From: Blautia glucerasea
Lineage (GTDB): Bacteria > Bacillota > Clostridia > Lachnospirales > Lachnospiraceae
DNA length: 64,000 nt
Direction: 5' to 3'
NCBI RefSeq assembly: GCF_020537505.1
Contig: NZ_JAJBMO010000007.1
Location: 124,001 to 188,000 of the forward strand
The stretch's first letter is position 1. Each line of letters opens with the position of its first letter. This document shows, piece after piece, positions 27,436 through 36,930 of this stretch. The notes under the pieces were generated by a model. It did not search any database. It saw only the letters and a list, made by a program, of their open reading frames with translations, and was not told the origin of the DNA. The position numbers and the translations under genes were made by a program.

Positions 27436-27939
27436 ATGGGAAAAATCAAACAGTTAATCGAAGATCACCCAAACATCTGGGAATTTATTAAATTTAACGT
27501 ATTATCCAACTGCGCAACTATCACAAACTTCATTATCATGTGGCTGTGCACCGGTTTTATTTTCAAAAGCTTTGCAAATACACCATTTAAGTTTCTGGTG
27601 TTCAATTACGCAGATAACATTGAGTCCAATCTGGGCTTGTGTGGCTTCTTAAGCTTCCTGGTTGCAACTGCAGCTGCCCAGACTGTAAACTTTTTTGTAC
27701 AGAAGAATCTGGTTTTTAAATCCAATGCTGCATTTGAAAAGGCTGTGCCGAAATATATTGTACTTGCAGTTGTGCTGGTTCTTGTATCCGCAGCACTTCC
27801 GGCTTACAGCCAGAGCTTTTTCGTAAATATCGGCATTTCCGAAGCGCTTGCACCTACACTTGCAAATGTGGTGAACATTCTGGTTCAGGTAGTACTCAGC
27901 TATCCGACCATGAAATTCTGGATCATGCCGAACAAATAA
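27436..27939 (+). CDS. GtrA-like four-helix membrane protein
   Basis: A 167-residue protein with four hydrophobic segments and the GtrA signature: a Phe/Asn-rich first helix (EFIKFNVLSNCATITNF), the third-helix region with NFFVQKNLVFKS, and the last helix VVNILVQVVLSYPTMKFW. GtrA proteins are thought to help move lipid-linked sugars across the membrane or act with polysaccharide glycosyltransferases. GGAGAAG precedes the ATG, 13 bases after the GH3 stop, so it is co-transcribed with a beta-glucosidase gene. That pairing is common in this bacterial group, but its meaning is unclear. Confidence 0.8.
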   Translation: MGKIKQLIEDHPNIWEFIKFNVLSNCATITNFIIMWLCTGFIFKSFANTPFKFLVFNYADNIESNLGLCGFLSFLVATAAAQTVNFFVQKNLVFKSNAAFEKAVPKYIVLAVVLVLVSAALPAYSQSFFVNIGISEALAPTLANVVNILVQVVLSYPTMKFWIMPNK

Positions 27940-27980
27940 AAATGGCGGTTATTTTTGCCTGATATAGTGACAGATAAAGA

Positions 27981-28026
27981 AATCCCCCGGTCTGGTGGCT
28001 TTGCGCTCCTAACCGGGGGATTTTGT
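27981..28026 (+). terminator. terminator after gtrA-like gene
   Basis: AATCCCCCGGT (27981-27991) pairs perfectly with ACCGGGGGATT (28012-28022), followed by TTTG. Confidence 0.88.
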
Positions 28027-28187
28027 CAGGAAGTAAGCATTGTAAAGAATCTTTATACGTGCTAAGATAAAAGACGGAATTTAACAATTTAAACACATTT
28101 TTCCCACAAAGAGAACACAAATTATCCCTATACTGTGAACTATCAAATGAAAAGAATATAAAAGAGTTTCTAAAGGAGGCTTTTATC

Positions 28188-29585
28188 ATGAAGAATAGAA
28201 ATGAAGAATTAAAGAGAAAACTTAAAAAGGCAGCAAGCATTAGTCTTTGTGCAGTACTGGCAGGCGGCCTTGCAGCAGGAACATATACAGGAGTTAACTA
28301 TCTGACAGGCTACGAGCAGAGCGTACAGGCAGCAAGCGAAGATAAGGTTGAGCTGCTGAAATCCGAGAAGAAATCGGATGATTCCAAGGATGACAGCAAA
28401 GATGAGAGTACAGCAAAGGGCAGCCTTGATGTATCTGGTATTGTAGAAGCGGCAATGCCAAGTATCGTTTCCATTACAACCAAATCTGTAGAAGAGGTTC
28501 AGAACTACTACGGAATGTTTGGTCAGTACGGTGCTTATTCACCATCCCAGGAACAGGAGGTTCAGGGAAGCGGTTCCGGTATTATCATTGGTAAGAACGA
28601 TTCCGAGCTTCTGATTGCAACCAACTATCACGTAGTAGAAGGTGCGGAGACCTTATCTGTTGGCTTCTGTGACAGCACAGCATGTGAGGCTAAGGTAAAA
28701 GGCTATGACAGCGAGAAGGATCTTGCAGTTGTAGCAGTTTCTCTGGATGATATTGACAGCGATACAATGGATGCCATTACGATCGCAACCATCGGTAATT
28801 CCGATGACCTGAAGGTTGGTGCACAGGTTGTTGCAATTGGTAACGCACTTGGTTATGGTCAGTCCGTAACAACCGGTATTGTAAGTGCCAAGAACCGTCA
28901 GCTGAATTCTGATGATACAGTTGGCGATTATGACAGCGACAGCAATTCCGCTACAAACCTGATCCAGACAGATGCAGCAATCAACCCAGGCAACAGCGGT
29001 GGTGCTCTTCTGAATATGAATGGTGAGGTTGTTGGTATCAACTCTGCAAAGCTTGCTTCCACAGAGGTTGAGGGTATCGGTTATGCAATCGCAATTTCTG
29101 ATGTAACAGATACGCTGGAGAGCCTGATGAATGAGGAGACCAGAGATAAAGTTGATAACCACGGTGTTCTGGGAATCACAGTTCATAGTGTTGACAGTGA
29201 AGTAAGTGAGGCATATGGTGTTCCGGAAGGCGTTCTTGTAAGAGACGTAACAGAAGGCGGTGCAGCTGATGAGGCTGGTATTGAAGCAAAATCCATCATT
29301 ACAAAATTTGCAGGCAAGGTTGTTACAACCAAGGAACAGCTGGTTGATTTCCTTTCCTACTACGAGCCTGGTGAGGATGTAGAGCTTACCATTGAGGTTC
29401 CGGATGGAAAAGGTTACAAAGAAGAGACGGTAACTGTAACTCTTGGCGAGAATACAAATACACAGAGTGCGGATTCCAAGGACAACGGTGACGGTCAGGG
29501 AAGCAGCCAGGATGATAATCTTCTGGAAGACTGGGAGAATAACGAAGGCGGCGCAGGTCTCCAGTACGGCGAAGGCTGGAATTAA
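28188..29585 (+). CDS. htrA: HtrA/DegP-type serine protease
   Basis: A 465-residue membrane-anchored protease acting outside the membrane on misfolded proteins. An N-terminal anchor (about residues 16-38, CAVLAGGLAAGTYTGVNYL) leads to a Lys/Asp/Ser-rich linker. The trypsin-like domain has the full triad: H148 in TNYHVV, D178 in EKDLAVV and S270 in NPGNSGGAL. A PDZ domain follows (about residues 325-420: LGITVHSVD, GVLVRDVTEGGAADEAGI, LTIEVPDGKG). The C-terminal tail is Asp/Ser/Gly-rich and ends in Trp-Asn. AAAGGAGG precedes the ATG. It is monocistronic between two strong terminators. Confidence 0.95.
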   Translation: MKNRNEELKRKLKKAASISLCAVLAGGLAAGTYTGVNYLTGYEQSVQAASEDKVELLKSEKKSDDSKDDSKDESTAKGSLDVSGIVEAAMPSIVSITTKSVEEVQNYYGMFGQYGAYSPSQEQEVQGSGSGIIIGKNDSELLIATNYHVVEGAETLSVGFCDSTACEAKVKGYDSEKDLAVVAVSLDDIDSDTMDAITIATIGNSDDLKVGAQVVAIGNALGYGQSVTTGIVSAKNRQLNSDDTVGDYDSDSNSATNLIQTDAAINPGNSGGALLNMNGEVVGINSAKLASTEVEGIGYAIAISDVTDTLESLMNEETRDKVDNHGVLGITVHSVDSEVSEAYGVPEGVLVRDVTEGGAADEAGIEAKSIITKFAGKVVTTKEQLVDFLSYYEPGEDVELTIEVPDGKGYKEETVTVTLGENTNTQSADSKDNGDGQGSSQDDNLLEDWENNEGGAGLQYGEGWN

Positions 29586-29620
29586 ACAGCCTCGGAAATG
29601 TGAATAAATAATAGAATGAG

Positions 29621-29656
29621 AGAGGTTCATCTGTAAAAAAGGTGGACCTCTTTTTT
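29621..29656 (+). terminator. htrA terminator
   Basis: AGAGGTTCA (29621-29629) pairs with TGGACCTCT (29643-29651, one G-T pair) and runs into six T residues. Confidence 0.85.
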
Positions 29657-29861
29657 CGGTCAAACTCTCCCACAAAGCGGGGTGTGCCGATTGAGAAACT
29701 GATTTTTCAAACATACTATGCTTTGAAATAGTTAGAAAACACATAGAAAATTGAATAATAGATTGCGTAACCTACATTAAAAAGGTATAATTATTTTATT
29801 GTCGTCAGACTGCGGCATAATATTTTTAAGAATTATACGAAAAAGGGAAAGAGTCAGTAAA

Positions 29862-30590
29862 ATGAACAACGCAAGATTTCTGGTTTTCGATATAGATGAT
29901 ACCTTATATAGTCAGATGGAGCCGTTGCTTACAGCCTGTGAGTTCAGTCTGGGCAGGAAGCTACCGGATCCGGAGCTGTTTTACCGGATCTTCGGGAAAA
30001 GAAGCGCTGAAATGTTTTTGTTCAGCGAGAGTGGACAGATTTCCATTCATGAATCCCGGATTTACAGAATTGAAAATACTATGAAAGACCTTGGAATTCC
30101 CTTTACCAGAGAGCAGGCAGAGCTCTTCCAGAAGAGATATAAAGAGAATCAGTCCCATCTTCATGTTTCAGGGGTAATGACACAACTGCTGGACGAATGC
30201 GAAGCTGCCGGAGTAAAAATGGGCGTGATCACTAACGGACCTTTTTCCCATCAGGTTCAGAAGTTTCACACATTGGGACTTGATAAATGGTTTACAGAGG
30301 ATCAGCTGATCGTGTCTGCAGGCGTGGGCGTGGCCAAGCCGGATGTGCAGATTTTCCGCATGGCAGAAGAAAAATGGGGAATGAAGCCGGAGAATACTTT
30401 TATGATCGGGGATTCTCTGGAGAATGATATTGCAGGTGCAAAAAATGCCGGATGGAAGACCATCTGGATGAACCATCACCGTTATACGGTTCCGGAAGGT
30501 ATGGAAAAACCAGATTATATTGCATATACAGAGGAAGAGTTGAGAAAGCTTATTGTCCAAATATGCTTTACAACGAAGAAGGATGGATAA
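29862..30590 (+). CDS. HAD-superfamily phosphatase (YjjG-like)
   Basis: A 242-residue cytoplasmic HAD hydrolase. Motif I is FDIDDTLYS with nucleophile D10 and acid D12, motif II is GVITNGP, the Lys motif is VGVAKPDVQIF, and motif IV is GDSLENDIAGAKNAG. The helical cap between motifs I and II is of the YjjG/haloacid-dehalogenase kind, which dephosphorylates nucleotides or small phosphate esters. I chose ATG 29862 with GGGAAAGAG upstream; an in-frame ATG at 29799 adds an unlikely leader. The GGDEF gene begins three bases after its stop, so the two are co-transcribed. Confidence 0.88.
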   Translation: MNNARFLVFDIDDTLYSQMEPLLTACEFSLGRKLPDPELFYRIFGKRSAEMFLFSESGQISIHESRIYRIENTMKDLGIPFTREQAELFQKRYKENQSHLHVSGVMTQLLDECEAAGVKMGVITNGPFSHQVQKFHTLGLDKWFTEDQLIVSAGVGVAKPDVQIFRMAEEKWGMKPENTFMIGDSLENDIAGAKNAGWKTIWMNHHRYTVPEGMEKPDYIAYTEEELRKLIVQICFTTKKDG

Positions 30591-30593
30591 AGT

Positions 30594-32606
30594 ATGGTAT
30601 CAGATTACAAAATCACCATGGAGCAGGCAGAATACGAGATGGTCTGTTACCGTAAGGTTTTTAACTTTGTAAGGCTTCTTGACCAGGAAAAACTGGAGAA
30701 ATTGAATGCAGAAGGTCTGTTGGCAGCAGAGGGCGGACAGACAAAAAAAGCAGATTTGTGCATAGGACATTTTTGCCAGGGCTGTGTGGCAATGGAAGCC
30801 TTTTTACGGAAGGCAGAGCTGTGCAAGCTGGAATTTATTGGAGATGACATTTATCAGATCATGGCTAAATATCTGGAAATTGACGGTAAGCCTTATGTAA
30901 TGGAGCTTTTGAAGAAAATGGACAAAAGCAGCCTGATCGACTGGAAAGATCATGAGCGCCTGATCAGCAGCCTTACCGGATATAACGAGAGACTGTATCA
31001 GGATGTTCTTACGAAGGCATACAACAGACGTTATTATGAAGAAGAATTGAAGTCCCAGATGGGACCGGCTGGAATTGCCATGATCGATCTGGACGATTTT
31101 AAGCTTTATAACGACACATATGGACATAATGCCGGGGATATGGCACTGACTGTTGTTGCAGAAACCATATGCAAGCATATCCGTAAGGATGATATTCTGA
31201 TCCGCTATGGAGGGGATGAGTTTCTTCTGGTGCTTCCCGGAGTAACAGAAGTGAAATTTGCCGGAAGACTGCAGGAAATCCATGATAAGATCCATCTGGC
31301 TACTGTGCCGGGATATGCAGGGATTCAGCTTTCTGTGAGTATTGGAGGAACAATTGCCGGGGCAGATGAAACCATCGGAAGTGTAGTAGGAAGAGCTGAC
31401 CGCTTTATGTACCAGGCGAAAACCCGTAAGAATCTGGTGGTAACCGAGTCTAATGAGATAAAAGATGGAAATGCAGATGGCGCAGAGGTTAATCGTGATG
31501 AGCTGAAACAGCAGATTCTGATCGTGGATGATGCTGAGCTGAACCGTGATATTCTTGCGGAGATCCTGCACCATGATTTTAAGACTATGGAAGTAAGCTG
31601 TGGAGAGGAATGTCTCTCCGTGCTTCGGGAGTATGGTGCAGGAATCTCACTGGTGTTGCTTGATATTGTAATGCCTGACATGGACGGCTTTGCAGTTCTT
31701 GAGGAGATGAACCGGAACCATTGGATCGAGGACATTCCAGTCATCATGATCTCCAGTGAGGAGACAGAATCATATATACGCCGGGCGTATGAAATGGGAG
31801 TTTCAGACTATATCAGCCGTCCGTTTGATGCCAGAGTTGTTTACCGGCGTGTATATAATACTATTAAATTATACGCAAAACAGAGGCGCCTAATCACACT
31901 TGTAACGGATCAAATTCGAGAAAAAGAAAAAAATAGTCAAATTTTGATAGATATTCTCAGCCATATCGTAGAATTTCGTAATGGAGAGAGCGGTCAGCAC
32001 GTTCAGCACATAAAGATGTTGACCGGATTTCTGTTGGACAGACTGATGCAGAAAACAGATAAATATGATCTGAAATGGTCTGACCAGTACATGATCACAA
32101 TTGCATCTGCCCTTCACGATATTGGTAAAGTGGGTATCGACGAGAAGATTTTGAACAAACCAGGCAGACTGACAAATGAAGAGTTTGAGGAAATGAAGAA
32201 GCATACCCTGATCGGTGCTTCCATGCTGAAGAGTCTTGGGGTATATCAGGATGAGGAGCTTGTGAAGGTGGCTTACCAGATCTGCAGATGGCACCACGAG
32301 CGCTATGACGGCAAGGGCTATCCGGATGGTCTGAAGGGGGAAGAAATTCCGATTGCAGCCCAGGTGGTTTCAGTTGCGGATGTATATGATGCCCTGACAA
32401 GCGAGCGTGTTTACAAGAAAGCATTTTCCCATGAGAAGGCTATGGAGATGATCCTGGCTGGTGAGTGTGGAACCTTCAATCCGCTGCTTCTGGAGTGTTT
32501 GCAGGATATTCAGGGCAATATCCAGGAGGAAATGAAGAGAGCAGCAGAGCAGCCTATGCTTGTGCAGAATTCTTATGTGGGGAAGATGATCGAGACGGTG
32601 CAGTAG
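30594..32606 (+). CDS. GGDEF - receiver - HD-GYP protein (cyclic-di-GMP turnover)
   Basis: A 670-residue cytoplasmic signalling protein. The N-terminal part has a Cys cluster (C56, C61, C64, C77) of the kind found before many Firmicute GGDEF domains. The GGDEF domain (about residues 130-285) has LDDFKLYNDTYGH, an intact RYGGDEF active site and an I-site-like RKDD five residues before GGDEF. A receiver domain follows (phospho-acceptor candidate D357 in LLDIVMPDMDGF). The HD-GYP domain is intact (HDIGKVGIDEKILNKPG, HHERYDGKGYPDG, VADVYDALTSER). It therefore carries both a cyclic-di-GMP synthase and a phosphodiesterase module, with a receiver between them. Confidence 0.92.
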   Translation: MVSDYKITMEQAEYEMVCYRKVFNFVRLLDQEKLEKLNAEGLLAAEGGQTKKADLCIGHFCQGCVAMEAFLRKAELCKLEFIGDDIYQIMAKYLEIDGKPYVMELLKKMDKSSLIDWKDHERLISSLTGYNERLYQDVLTKAYNRRYYEEELKSQMGPAGIAMIDLDDFKLYNDTYGHNAGDMALTVVAETICKHIRKDDILIRYGGDEFLLVLPGVTEVKFAGRLQEIHDKIHLATVPGYAGIQLSVSIGGTIAGADETIGSVVGRADRFMYQAKTRKNLVVTESNEIKDGNADGAEVNRDELKQQILIVDDAELNRDILAEILHHDFKTMEVSCGEECLSVLREYGAGISLVLLDIVMPDMDGFAVLEEMNRNHWIEDIPVIMISSEETESYIRRAYEMGVSDYISRPFDARVVYRRVYNTIKLYAKQRRLITLVTDQIREKEKNSQILIDILSHIVEFRNGESGQHVQHIKMLTGFLLDRLMQKTDKYDLKWSDQYMITIASALHDIGKVGIDEKILNKPGRLTNEEFEEMKKHTLIGASMLKSLGVYQDEELVKVAYQICRWHHERYDGKGYPDGLKGEEIPIAAQVVSVADVYDALTSERVYKKAFSHEKAMEMILAGECGTFNPLLLECLQDIQGNIQEEMKRAAEQPMLVQNSYVGKMIETVQ

Positions 32607-32685
32607 GCAGGGATTATTATAATGTAATATATTGCGGTATTGTTCGGCGAATTGTTTTGGGTAAAAATTGTGAACAACAGCATTT

Positions 32686-32703
32686 GCAGGTCGGGGGACC
32701 TGC
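32686..32703. promoter_or_regulatory. hairpin in the leader of the sensor kinase gene
   Basis: GCAGGTC (32686-32692) and GACCTGC (32697-32703) are perfect arms around GGGG. It lies about 25 bases before the kinase start and just upstream of the G-rich ribosome-site region, so it could affect initiation. Confidence 0.4.
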
Positions 32704-32727
32704 GGGAGTGGGGGTAAGTTTTACTTT

Positions 32728-34314
32728 ATGAAAAAGAAAATTCTTACACTGGCGGCAGTGGTAACACTGCCGTTTATTCTTCTTGTGATGTATCTTCTTG
32801 CCTCGATGGCAAGCTATAGCAATACCTATGATGAGATCGTAAGCAACATGACTGTGGCGAACAATTACAATCTGAATTTCAAAGAAGAGATGGATGAGAG
32901 CCTGTATAAGCTGGTTGTTAGCTACGTCACTCTGGATACCATCGAAACAGACAAAAGTCTTAAGAATCCATATACTTTAATAGATGAATTACGCAGCGAG
33001 TTTACCAGACTGACAGCCATTACCACAGAATCTGAGAGCAAGCTGTGGCTGGAGAGCCTTCTTCGCAATATCGATACCCTGGAAAAAAGAGTGGACGATA
33101 TTGTGGACAGCATTTCTGCCGGTGGCAGATATAATGAAAATATTGAGAAGCTGGACAACAATATTTACATTCTGACGGAACTGATCCAGGACGATATCCA
33201 GTATTATATTTATTATCAGACACGTTATATGGACAAGGTCACGGATACCCTGCAGAATCAGATCGGGCGGTTTATGGTGGTGTGCAGTGTGCTGATCGGC
33301 GTGCTGATCATTGTGGTTGCAGTCAGCGCGGTGATGATCGTTTCCGGTATTATACAGCCCATCAGTCAGTTGAACCAGGCTACGGAGAAGATTGCCCAGG
33401 GTGATTTCAATGCCAGAGCCCAGGTGGATTCCGATGATGAAGTGGCTGAGCTTGCAGTGAGCTTTAACAAAATGGCAGGAAGCATGCAGTCCCTGATCGA
33501 TAAGGTGAAGGAAGACGAGCGGAAAATGCGAAAAGCAGATCTGCGTCTTCTTCAGGAGCAGATTCAGCCTCATTTTCTTTATAATACGCTGGACACCATT
33601 GTGTGGCTGATCGAGTCCAATGAGCCGGACGAAGCGGTGACCATGGTTGTTACACTGTCGGACTTTTTCCGTGAGATCCTAAGCAAAGGGAAGGAATTTA
33701 TCTCCATTAAGGAAGAAGAGAAGCATATCAGCAGTTATCTCCAGATCCAGGAAATGCGTTACCGGGATATTCTGGAATATGACATTCAGCTGGATCAGGT
33801 AATTTATAAATATCAGATTCTGAAGCTGACTCTTCAACCAGTGGTGGAGAATGCGCTTTATCATGGAATCAAGTATAAACGTGCCAAAGGCTGTATTCAC
33901 ATTCACGGGGAGAAGGAGGGGGATATTATCCGCCTGACTGTCCGGGATGATGGTGTGGGCATGGATGAGGAAGAGCTTGAACAGCTTCGTCAGCAGATCG
34001 AGAAGCCTTGCCAGGAGACGGAGAGGGGCTTTGGTCTGGCAAATGTAAATGAGCGTATCCACATGTATTTCGGACCGGAGTATGGAATGAAGATTCAGTC
34101 ACAGAAGGGTAAGGGAACTACAGTGGAGATTGTAATTCCGGCTATTCTGGAAGCTCCGGTTGAGAAAAAAGGGAATGATATAGCAAAAGTGGCTGAAGGC
34201 GGCAACAGCGTGAATCCTGACACAAATAAAAAAATAGAAAGTAATCCGAAACAGCAGAATGCCAATAAGATAATTGAGGGTGGATGGCCACAGCAGGAGG
34301 AGACAGGCGTATGA
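32728..34314 (+). CDS. YesM-type sensor histidine kinase
   Basis: A 528-residue membrane kinase. The N-terminal membrane segment (TLAAVVTLPFILLVMYLLAS) is followed by an extracytoplasmic helical sensor (residues about 30-185), a second membrane segment near 190-215 and a HAMP domain (PISQLNQATEKIAQGDFNARA). The His_kinase segment has H282 in QPHFLYNTLDTIVW, and the ATPase has VENALYHGIKYK, DDGVGMDEEEL and GFGLANVNERI. After the kinase domain there is a charged, Asn/Lys/Gln-rich tail of about 45 residues. Its stop overlaps the sensor binding-protein start in ATGA (34311-34314). Gene order kinase, binding protein, regulator suggests a three-component sensor. Confidence 0.9.
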   Translation: MKKKILTLAAVVTLPFILLVMYLLASMASYSNTYDEIVSNMTVANNYNLNFKEEMDESLYKLVVSYVTLDTIETDKSLKNPYTLIDELRSEFTRLTAITTESESKLWLESLLRNIDTLEKRVDDIVDSISAGGRYNENIEKLDNNIYILTELIQDDIQYYIYYQTRYMDKVTDTLQNQIGRFMVVCSVLIGVLIIVVAVSAVMIVSGIIQPISQLNQATEKIAQGDFNARAQVDSDDEVAELAVSFNKMAGSMQSLIDKVKEDERKMRKADLRLLQEQIQPHFLYNTLDTIVWLIESNEPDEAVTMVVTLSDFFREILSKGKEFISIKEEEKHISSYLQIQEMRYRDILEYDIQLDQVIYKYQILKLTLQPVVENALYHGIKYKRAKGCIHIHGEKEGDIIRLTVRDDGVGMDEEELEQLRQQIEKPCQETERGFGLANVNERIHMYFGPEYGMKIQSQKGKGTTVEIVIPAILEAPVEKKGNDIAKVAEGGNSVNPDTNKKIESNPKQQNANKIIEGGWPQQEETGV

Positions 34315-35342
34315 GACAGTTTATAAGAAAAAACATCTGGGCTGTGGCACCGGTTGTGTTTGTGCTTGTGGCACTGGTTCTTCTGGGAAGTCCTTTGAGC
34401 AGCAGTAAAGTGCAGGAAACTCCTGCGGAGGACGACAATCTGATCGTAGTAGGTGTTTCCCAGGTGGGAAGCGAATCTGTATGGCGAAGTGCCCACACGC
34501 AGTCCATTCAGGACGCGTTCACCAGGGCAAACGGCTACATGCTGATTTTTGACAATGCCAGGCAGAAGCAGGCCAATCAGATCAAGGCTATTCGGAGCTT
34601 TATTTCCCAGCAGGTGGATTATATTGTAGTTTCTCCTATTGAGGAATCTGGCTGGGACACTGTGCTTCAGGAGGCGAAGGATGCCAGGATTCCGGTAATC
34701 CTCATAGACCGTAAGGTTTCTGTGGATGATGACTCCCTCTATGCTTCCTGGGTTGGTTCCGATTTTGTCCGCGAAGGACAGGATGCCGGTTACTGGCTTG
34801 AGGATTACATGAAAAAGCAGGGCAGGGAAGATGACGAAATTAACATTGTAGTGCTGAAAGGAACCAAAGGCGCCTCCGCTACCATCGGCAGAACCCGTGG
34901 GTTCAATGAAGTGGCAAAGGTGCAGCATAATTGGAACATTTTGCAGCAGGTAGACGGAGAATTTACCACAGCAAAAGGAAAAGAAGAGATGGCAAGGCTT
35001 TTGGATCAGTATGATGACATAGATGTGGTGGTTTCACAGAACGATGACATGACTTTTGGAGCACTTGAAGCCATCAGAGAAGCAGGAAAAACAGCCGGAG
35101 TGAACGGCGATATTACGGTAATTTCCTTTGACGCAGTGGATGCCGGCGTAGAGCTGGTGCGAAACGGGGAAATCAACATTGATGTCCAGTGTAATCCTGA
35201 CCAGGGAAAATACGTGGAGCAGATCATTCAGGATATGGAGGCTGGCAAAGAAATAGAGAAAGCATATTATGTTCCGGAGCGGGTGTATACCCAGGAGAAC
35301 GTTGGGGAGGAAGAAAATGTTACGGAAGGTATTTCTGGTTGA
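34311..35342 (+). CDS. membrane-anchored sugar-binding protein, sensor component (XylFII-like role)
   Basis: A 343-residue periplasmic-binding protein fold with an N-terminal uncleaved-looking anchor (NIWAVAPVVFVLVALVLLG) and no lipobox. The binding domain closely resembles the transporter binding protein encoded at 38745: both have QVG-ES-WR-A-TQ, IxPIxxxGWDTVLQEA, IPVIxxDR, and WVG-----EG--AG-WL. I chose ATG 34311, which overlaps the kinase stop; AGGAGG lies upstream. Position between kinase and regulator genes matches XylFII of Clostridium beijerinckii, a membrane-bound sugar receptor that activates its LytS kinase. The role is inferred; the ligand is probably the same sugar the ytf transporter carries. 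Confidence 0.82.
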   Translation: MRQFIRKNIWAVAPVVFVLVALVLLGSPLSSSKVQETPAEDDNLIVVGVSQVGSESVWRSAHTQSIQDAFTRANGYMLIFDNARQKQANQIKAIRSFISQQVDYIVVSPIEESGWDTVLQEAKDARIPVILIDRKVSVDDDSLYASWVGSDFVREGQDAGYWLEDYMKKQGREDDEINIVVLKGTKGASATIGRTRGFNEVAKVQHNWNILQQVDGEFTTAKGKEEMARLLDQYDDIDVVVSQNDDMTFGALEAIREAGKTAGVNGDITVISFDAVDAGVELVRNGEINIDVQCNPDQGKYVEQIIQDMEAGKEIEKAYYVPERVYTQENVGEEENVTEGISG

Positions 35343-36921
35343 AGATGAGACGGTGATCCGCGAAGGGCTCAGGGACAGGATTCCCTGGGATCAGTTCGGA
35401 TACCGTTTTGTAGGGGAAGCAGCAGATGGGGAAATGGCCTTGCCTCTGATCCGTAAGACAAAGCCGGATGTATTGATCACGGATATTAAAATGCCTTTTA
35501 TGGATGGGCTTTCCTTAAGTAAAATTGTGAGCAAAGAATTTCCGCGGATGAAGATTATTATTATCAGTGGTTATGATGATTTTGAATATGCAAGACAGGC
35601 AATTGAAGTTGGTGTTGACCAGTATCTGCTGAAGCCGGTTACCAGAATGAAGCTGAAAAATGTACTTCTTGAACTGAAAGATAAGATCGAGCAGGATCAG
35701 GAGCAGGAGGACTACCGCACCCAGTTTCAGAATGAGCTTCAGGAGTATGAGCAGTTTTCCAGACGGCGTTTTATGGAAAAAATACTGGAGGGCGAGCTGT
35801 CGGTTAAGGAGATTTATGATGAGGCAGAGCGTCAGTCTATAGAAATTACGGCAGCAGGATATAATCTGCTTTTCCTGTATTTACAGGAGAAAAATAAGGA
35901 CAAGATGGCTGGATTTCTTCGGAAACAGGATGAAGTGCTTCACTATTTTCTCCGCTATCCCCAGTATCTGCTTTTTCGCTGGAATGTAAACAGCTACGGA
36001 GTTCTGGTAAAGGGGGAATTGTCCCAGCTTCCGGAGCTGACAGATAATTGCGTGGAGTATGTGAAACGGACCTGCGAAGGGGAAGAGCAGATGGACTGGT
36101 ATGTGGCTGTAGGAAAACCGGTGGAGAGATTGAGCCTGCTTTCCCAGTGTTATCAGAGTGTGAATCATTATTTTGCATATCGTTTTATGGTGCCGGGACT
36201 GCATGTGCTTACAGAAGATACCTTGGAGAGTTATGTAAACTCGCAGGGAGAGAACCGGCTGGCAGCAGTGGATTATTCTCAGTTGAATCCGGAGATCATC
36301 AAGGATTTTCTCACAAAAGGAAGCAGCAGTGAGATACAGGAGTTTGTCCAGGGATATCTTGGCGGTATGAGTAAGGCGCTGGAGTCCAGAATGTTCCGGG
36401 ATTATGTGGTGCTTCATATTCGGTTTACAACTATTATGTATCTGGAATCCATTGGTGTGGAAAAAGAATGTTATATAGAACGGATCGAGGGAAAATATCA
36501 GGATACCAGTATCAAGGCATCACAGGTGGCAGGGTATTGTGTGGACATTCTTCAGAGTGCCATTGATATCAGGGATGAGAAGAATGAGTCTCAGGGCAAC
36601 AGTGCCATGAGGAAGGTGCTGGATTATATTGATGAGAATTACTATAAAGAGACCATTTCCCTGAATGAAGTAGCGGATGCGGTAAATATGAGTGCCAACT
36701 ATTTAAGCGCAATTTTCAGCCAGAATATGCAGAAGACTTTTGTAGAGTATATTACCTGCAAACGTGTTGACAGAGCGAAAAAACTCCTGCGCGAGACGGA
36801 CAAGTCGTCCGGAGAGATCGCACAGGAGGTGGGATATAAGGATCCCCATTATTTTAGTTATGTGTTTAAGAAAAAATCCGGGTGCAGCCCAAGGGAATAT
36901 CGGAGTAAGGGGACTGCATGA
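35317..36921 (+). CDS. YesN-type response regulator with AraC DNA-binding domain
   Basis: A 534-residue cytoplasmic regulator. The receiver has FLVEDE, phospho-acceptor candidate D56 in LITDIKMPFMDG, and YLLKPV. A middle region of about 290 residues is variable, as in YesN proteins. The C-terminal AraC domain (about residues 430-534) has two helix-turn-helix units (ISLNEVADAVNMSANYLSAI and GEIAQEVGYKDPHYFSYVFK, then GCSPREYR). ATG 35317 follows GGGGAGG and overlaps the preceding gene by 26 bases, so the three sensor genes are translationally coupled. The nearest likely target is the ytf operon 1.8 kb downstream. It converges on the gene at 36931 with a nine-base gap. Confidence 0.9.
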   Translation: MLRKVFLVEDETVIREGLRDRIPWDQFGYRFVGEAADGEMALPLIRKTKPDVLITDIKMPFMDGLSLSKIVSKEFPRMKIIIISGYDDFEYARQAIEVGVDQYLLKPVTRMKLKNVLLELKDKIEQDQEQEDYRTQFQNELQEYEQFSRRRFMEKILEGELSVKEIYDEAERQSIEITAAGYNLLFLYLQEKNKDKMAGFLRKQDEVLHYFLRYPQYLLFRWNVNSYGVLVKGELSQLPELTDNCVEYVKRTCEGEEQMDWYVAVGKPVERLSLLSQCYQSVNHYFAYRFMVPGLHVLTEDTLESYVNSQGENRLAAVDYSQLNPEIIKDFLTKGSSSEIQEFVQGYLGGMSKALESRMFRDYVVLHIRFTTIMYLESIGVEKECYIERIEGKYQDTSIKASQVAGYCVDILQSAIDIRDEKNESQGNSAMRKVLDYIDENYYKETISLNEVADAVNMSANYLSAIFSQNMQKTFVEYITCKRVDRAKKLLRETDKSSGEIAQEVGYKDPHYFSYVFKKKSGCSPREYRSKGTA

Positions 36922-36930
36922 TATTCAAAA

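Noticed and set aside
28653-29744. Leftward open frame of 363 codons opposite htrA
   Set aside because: Antisense to the intact protease gene; the translation has no recognisable domain and an abnormal Cys content.
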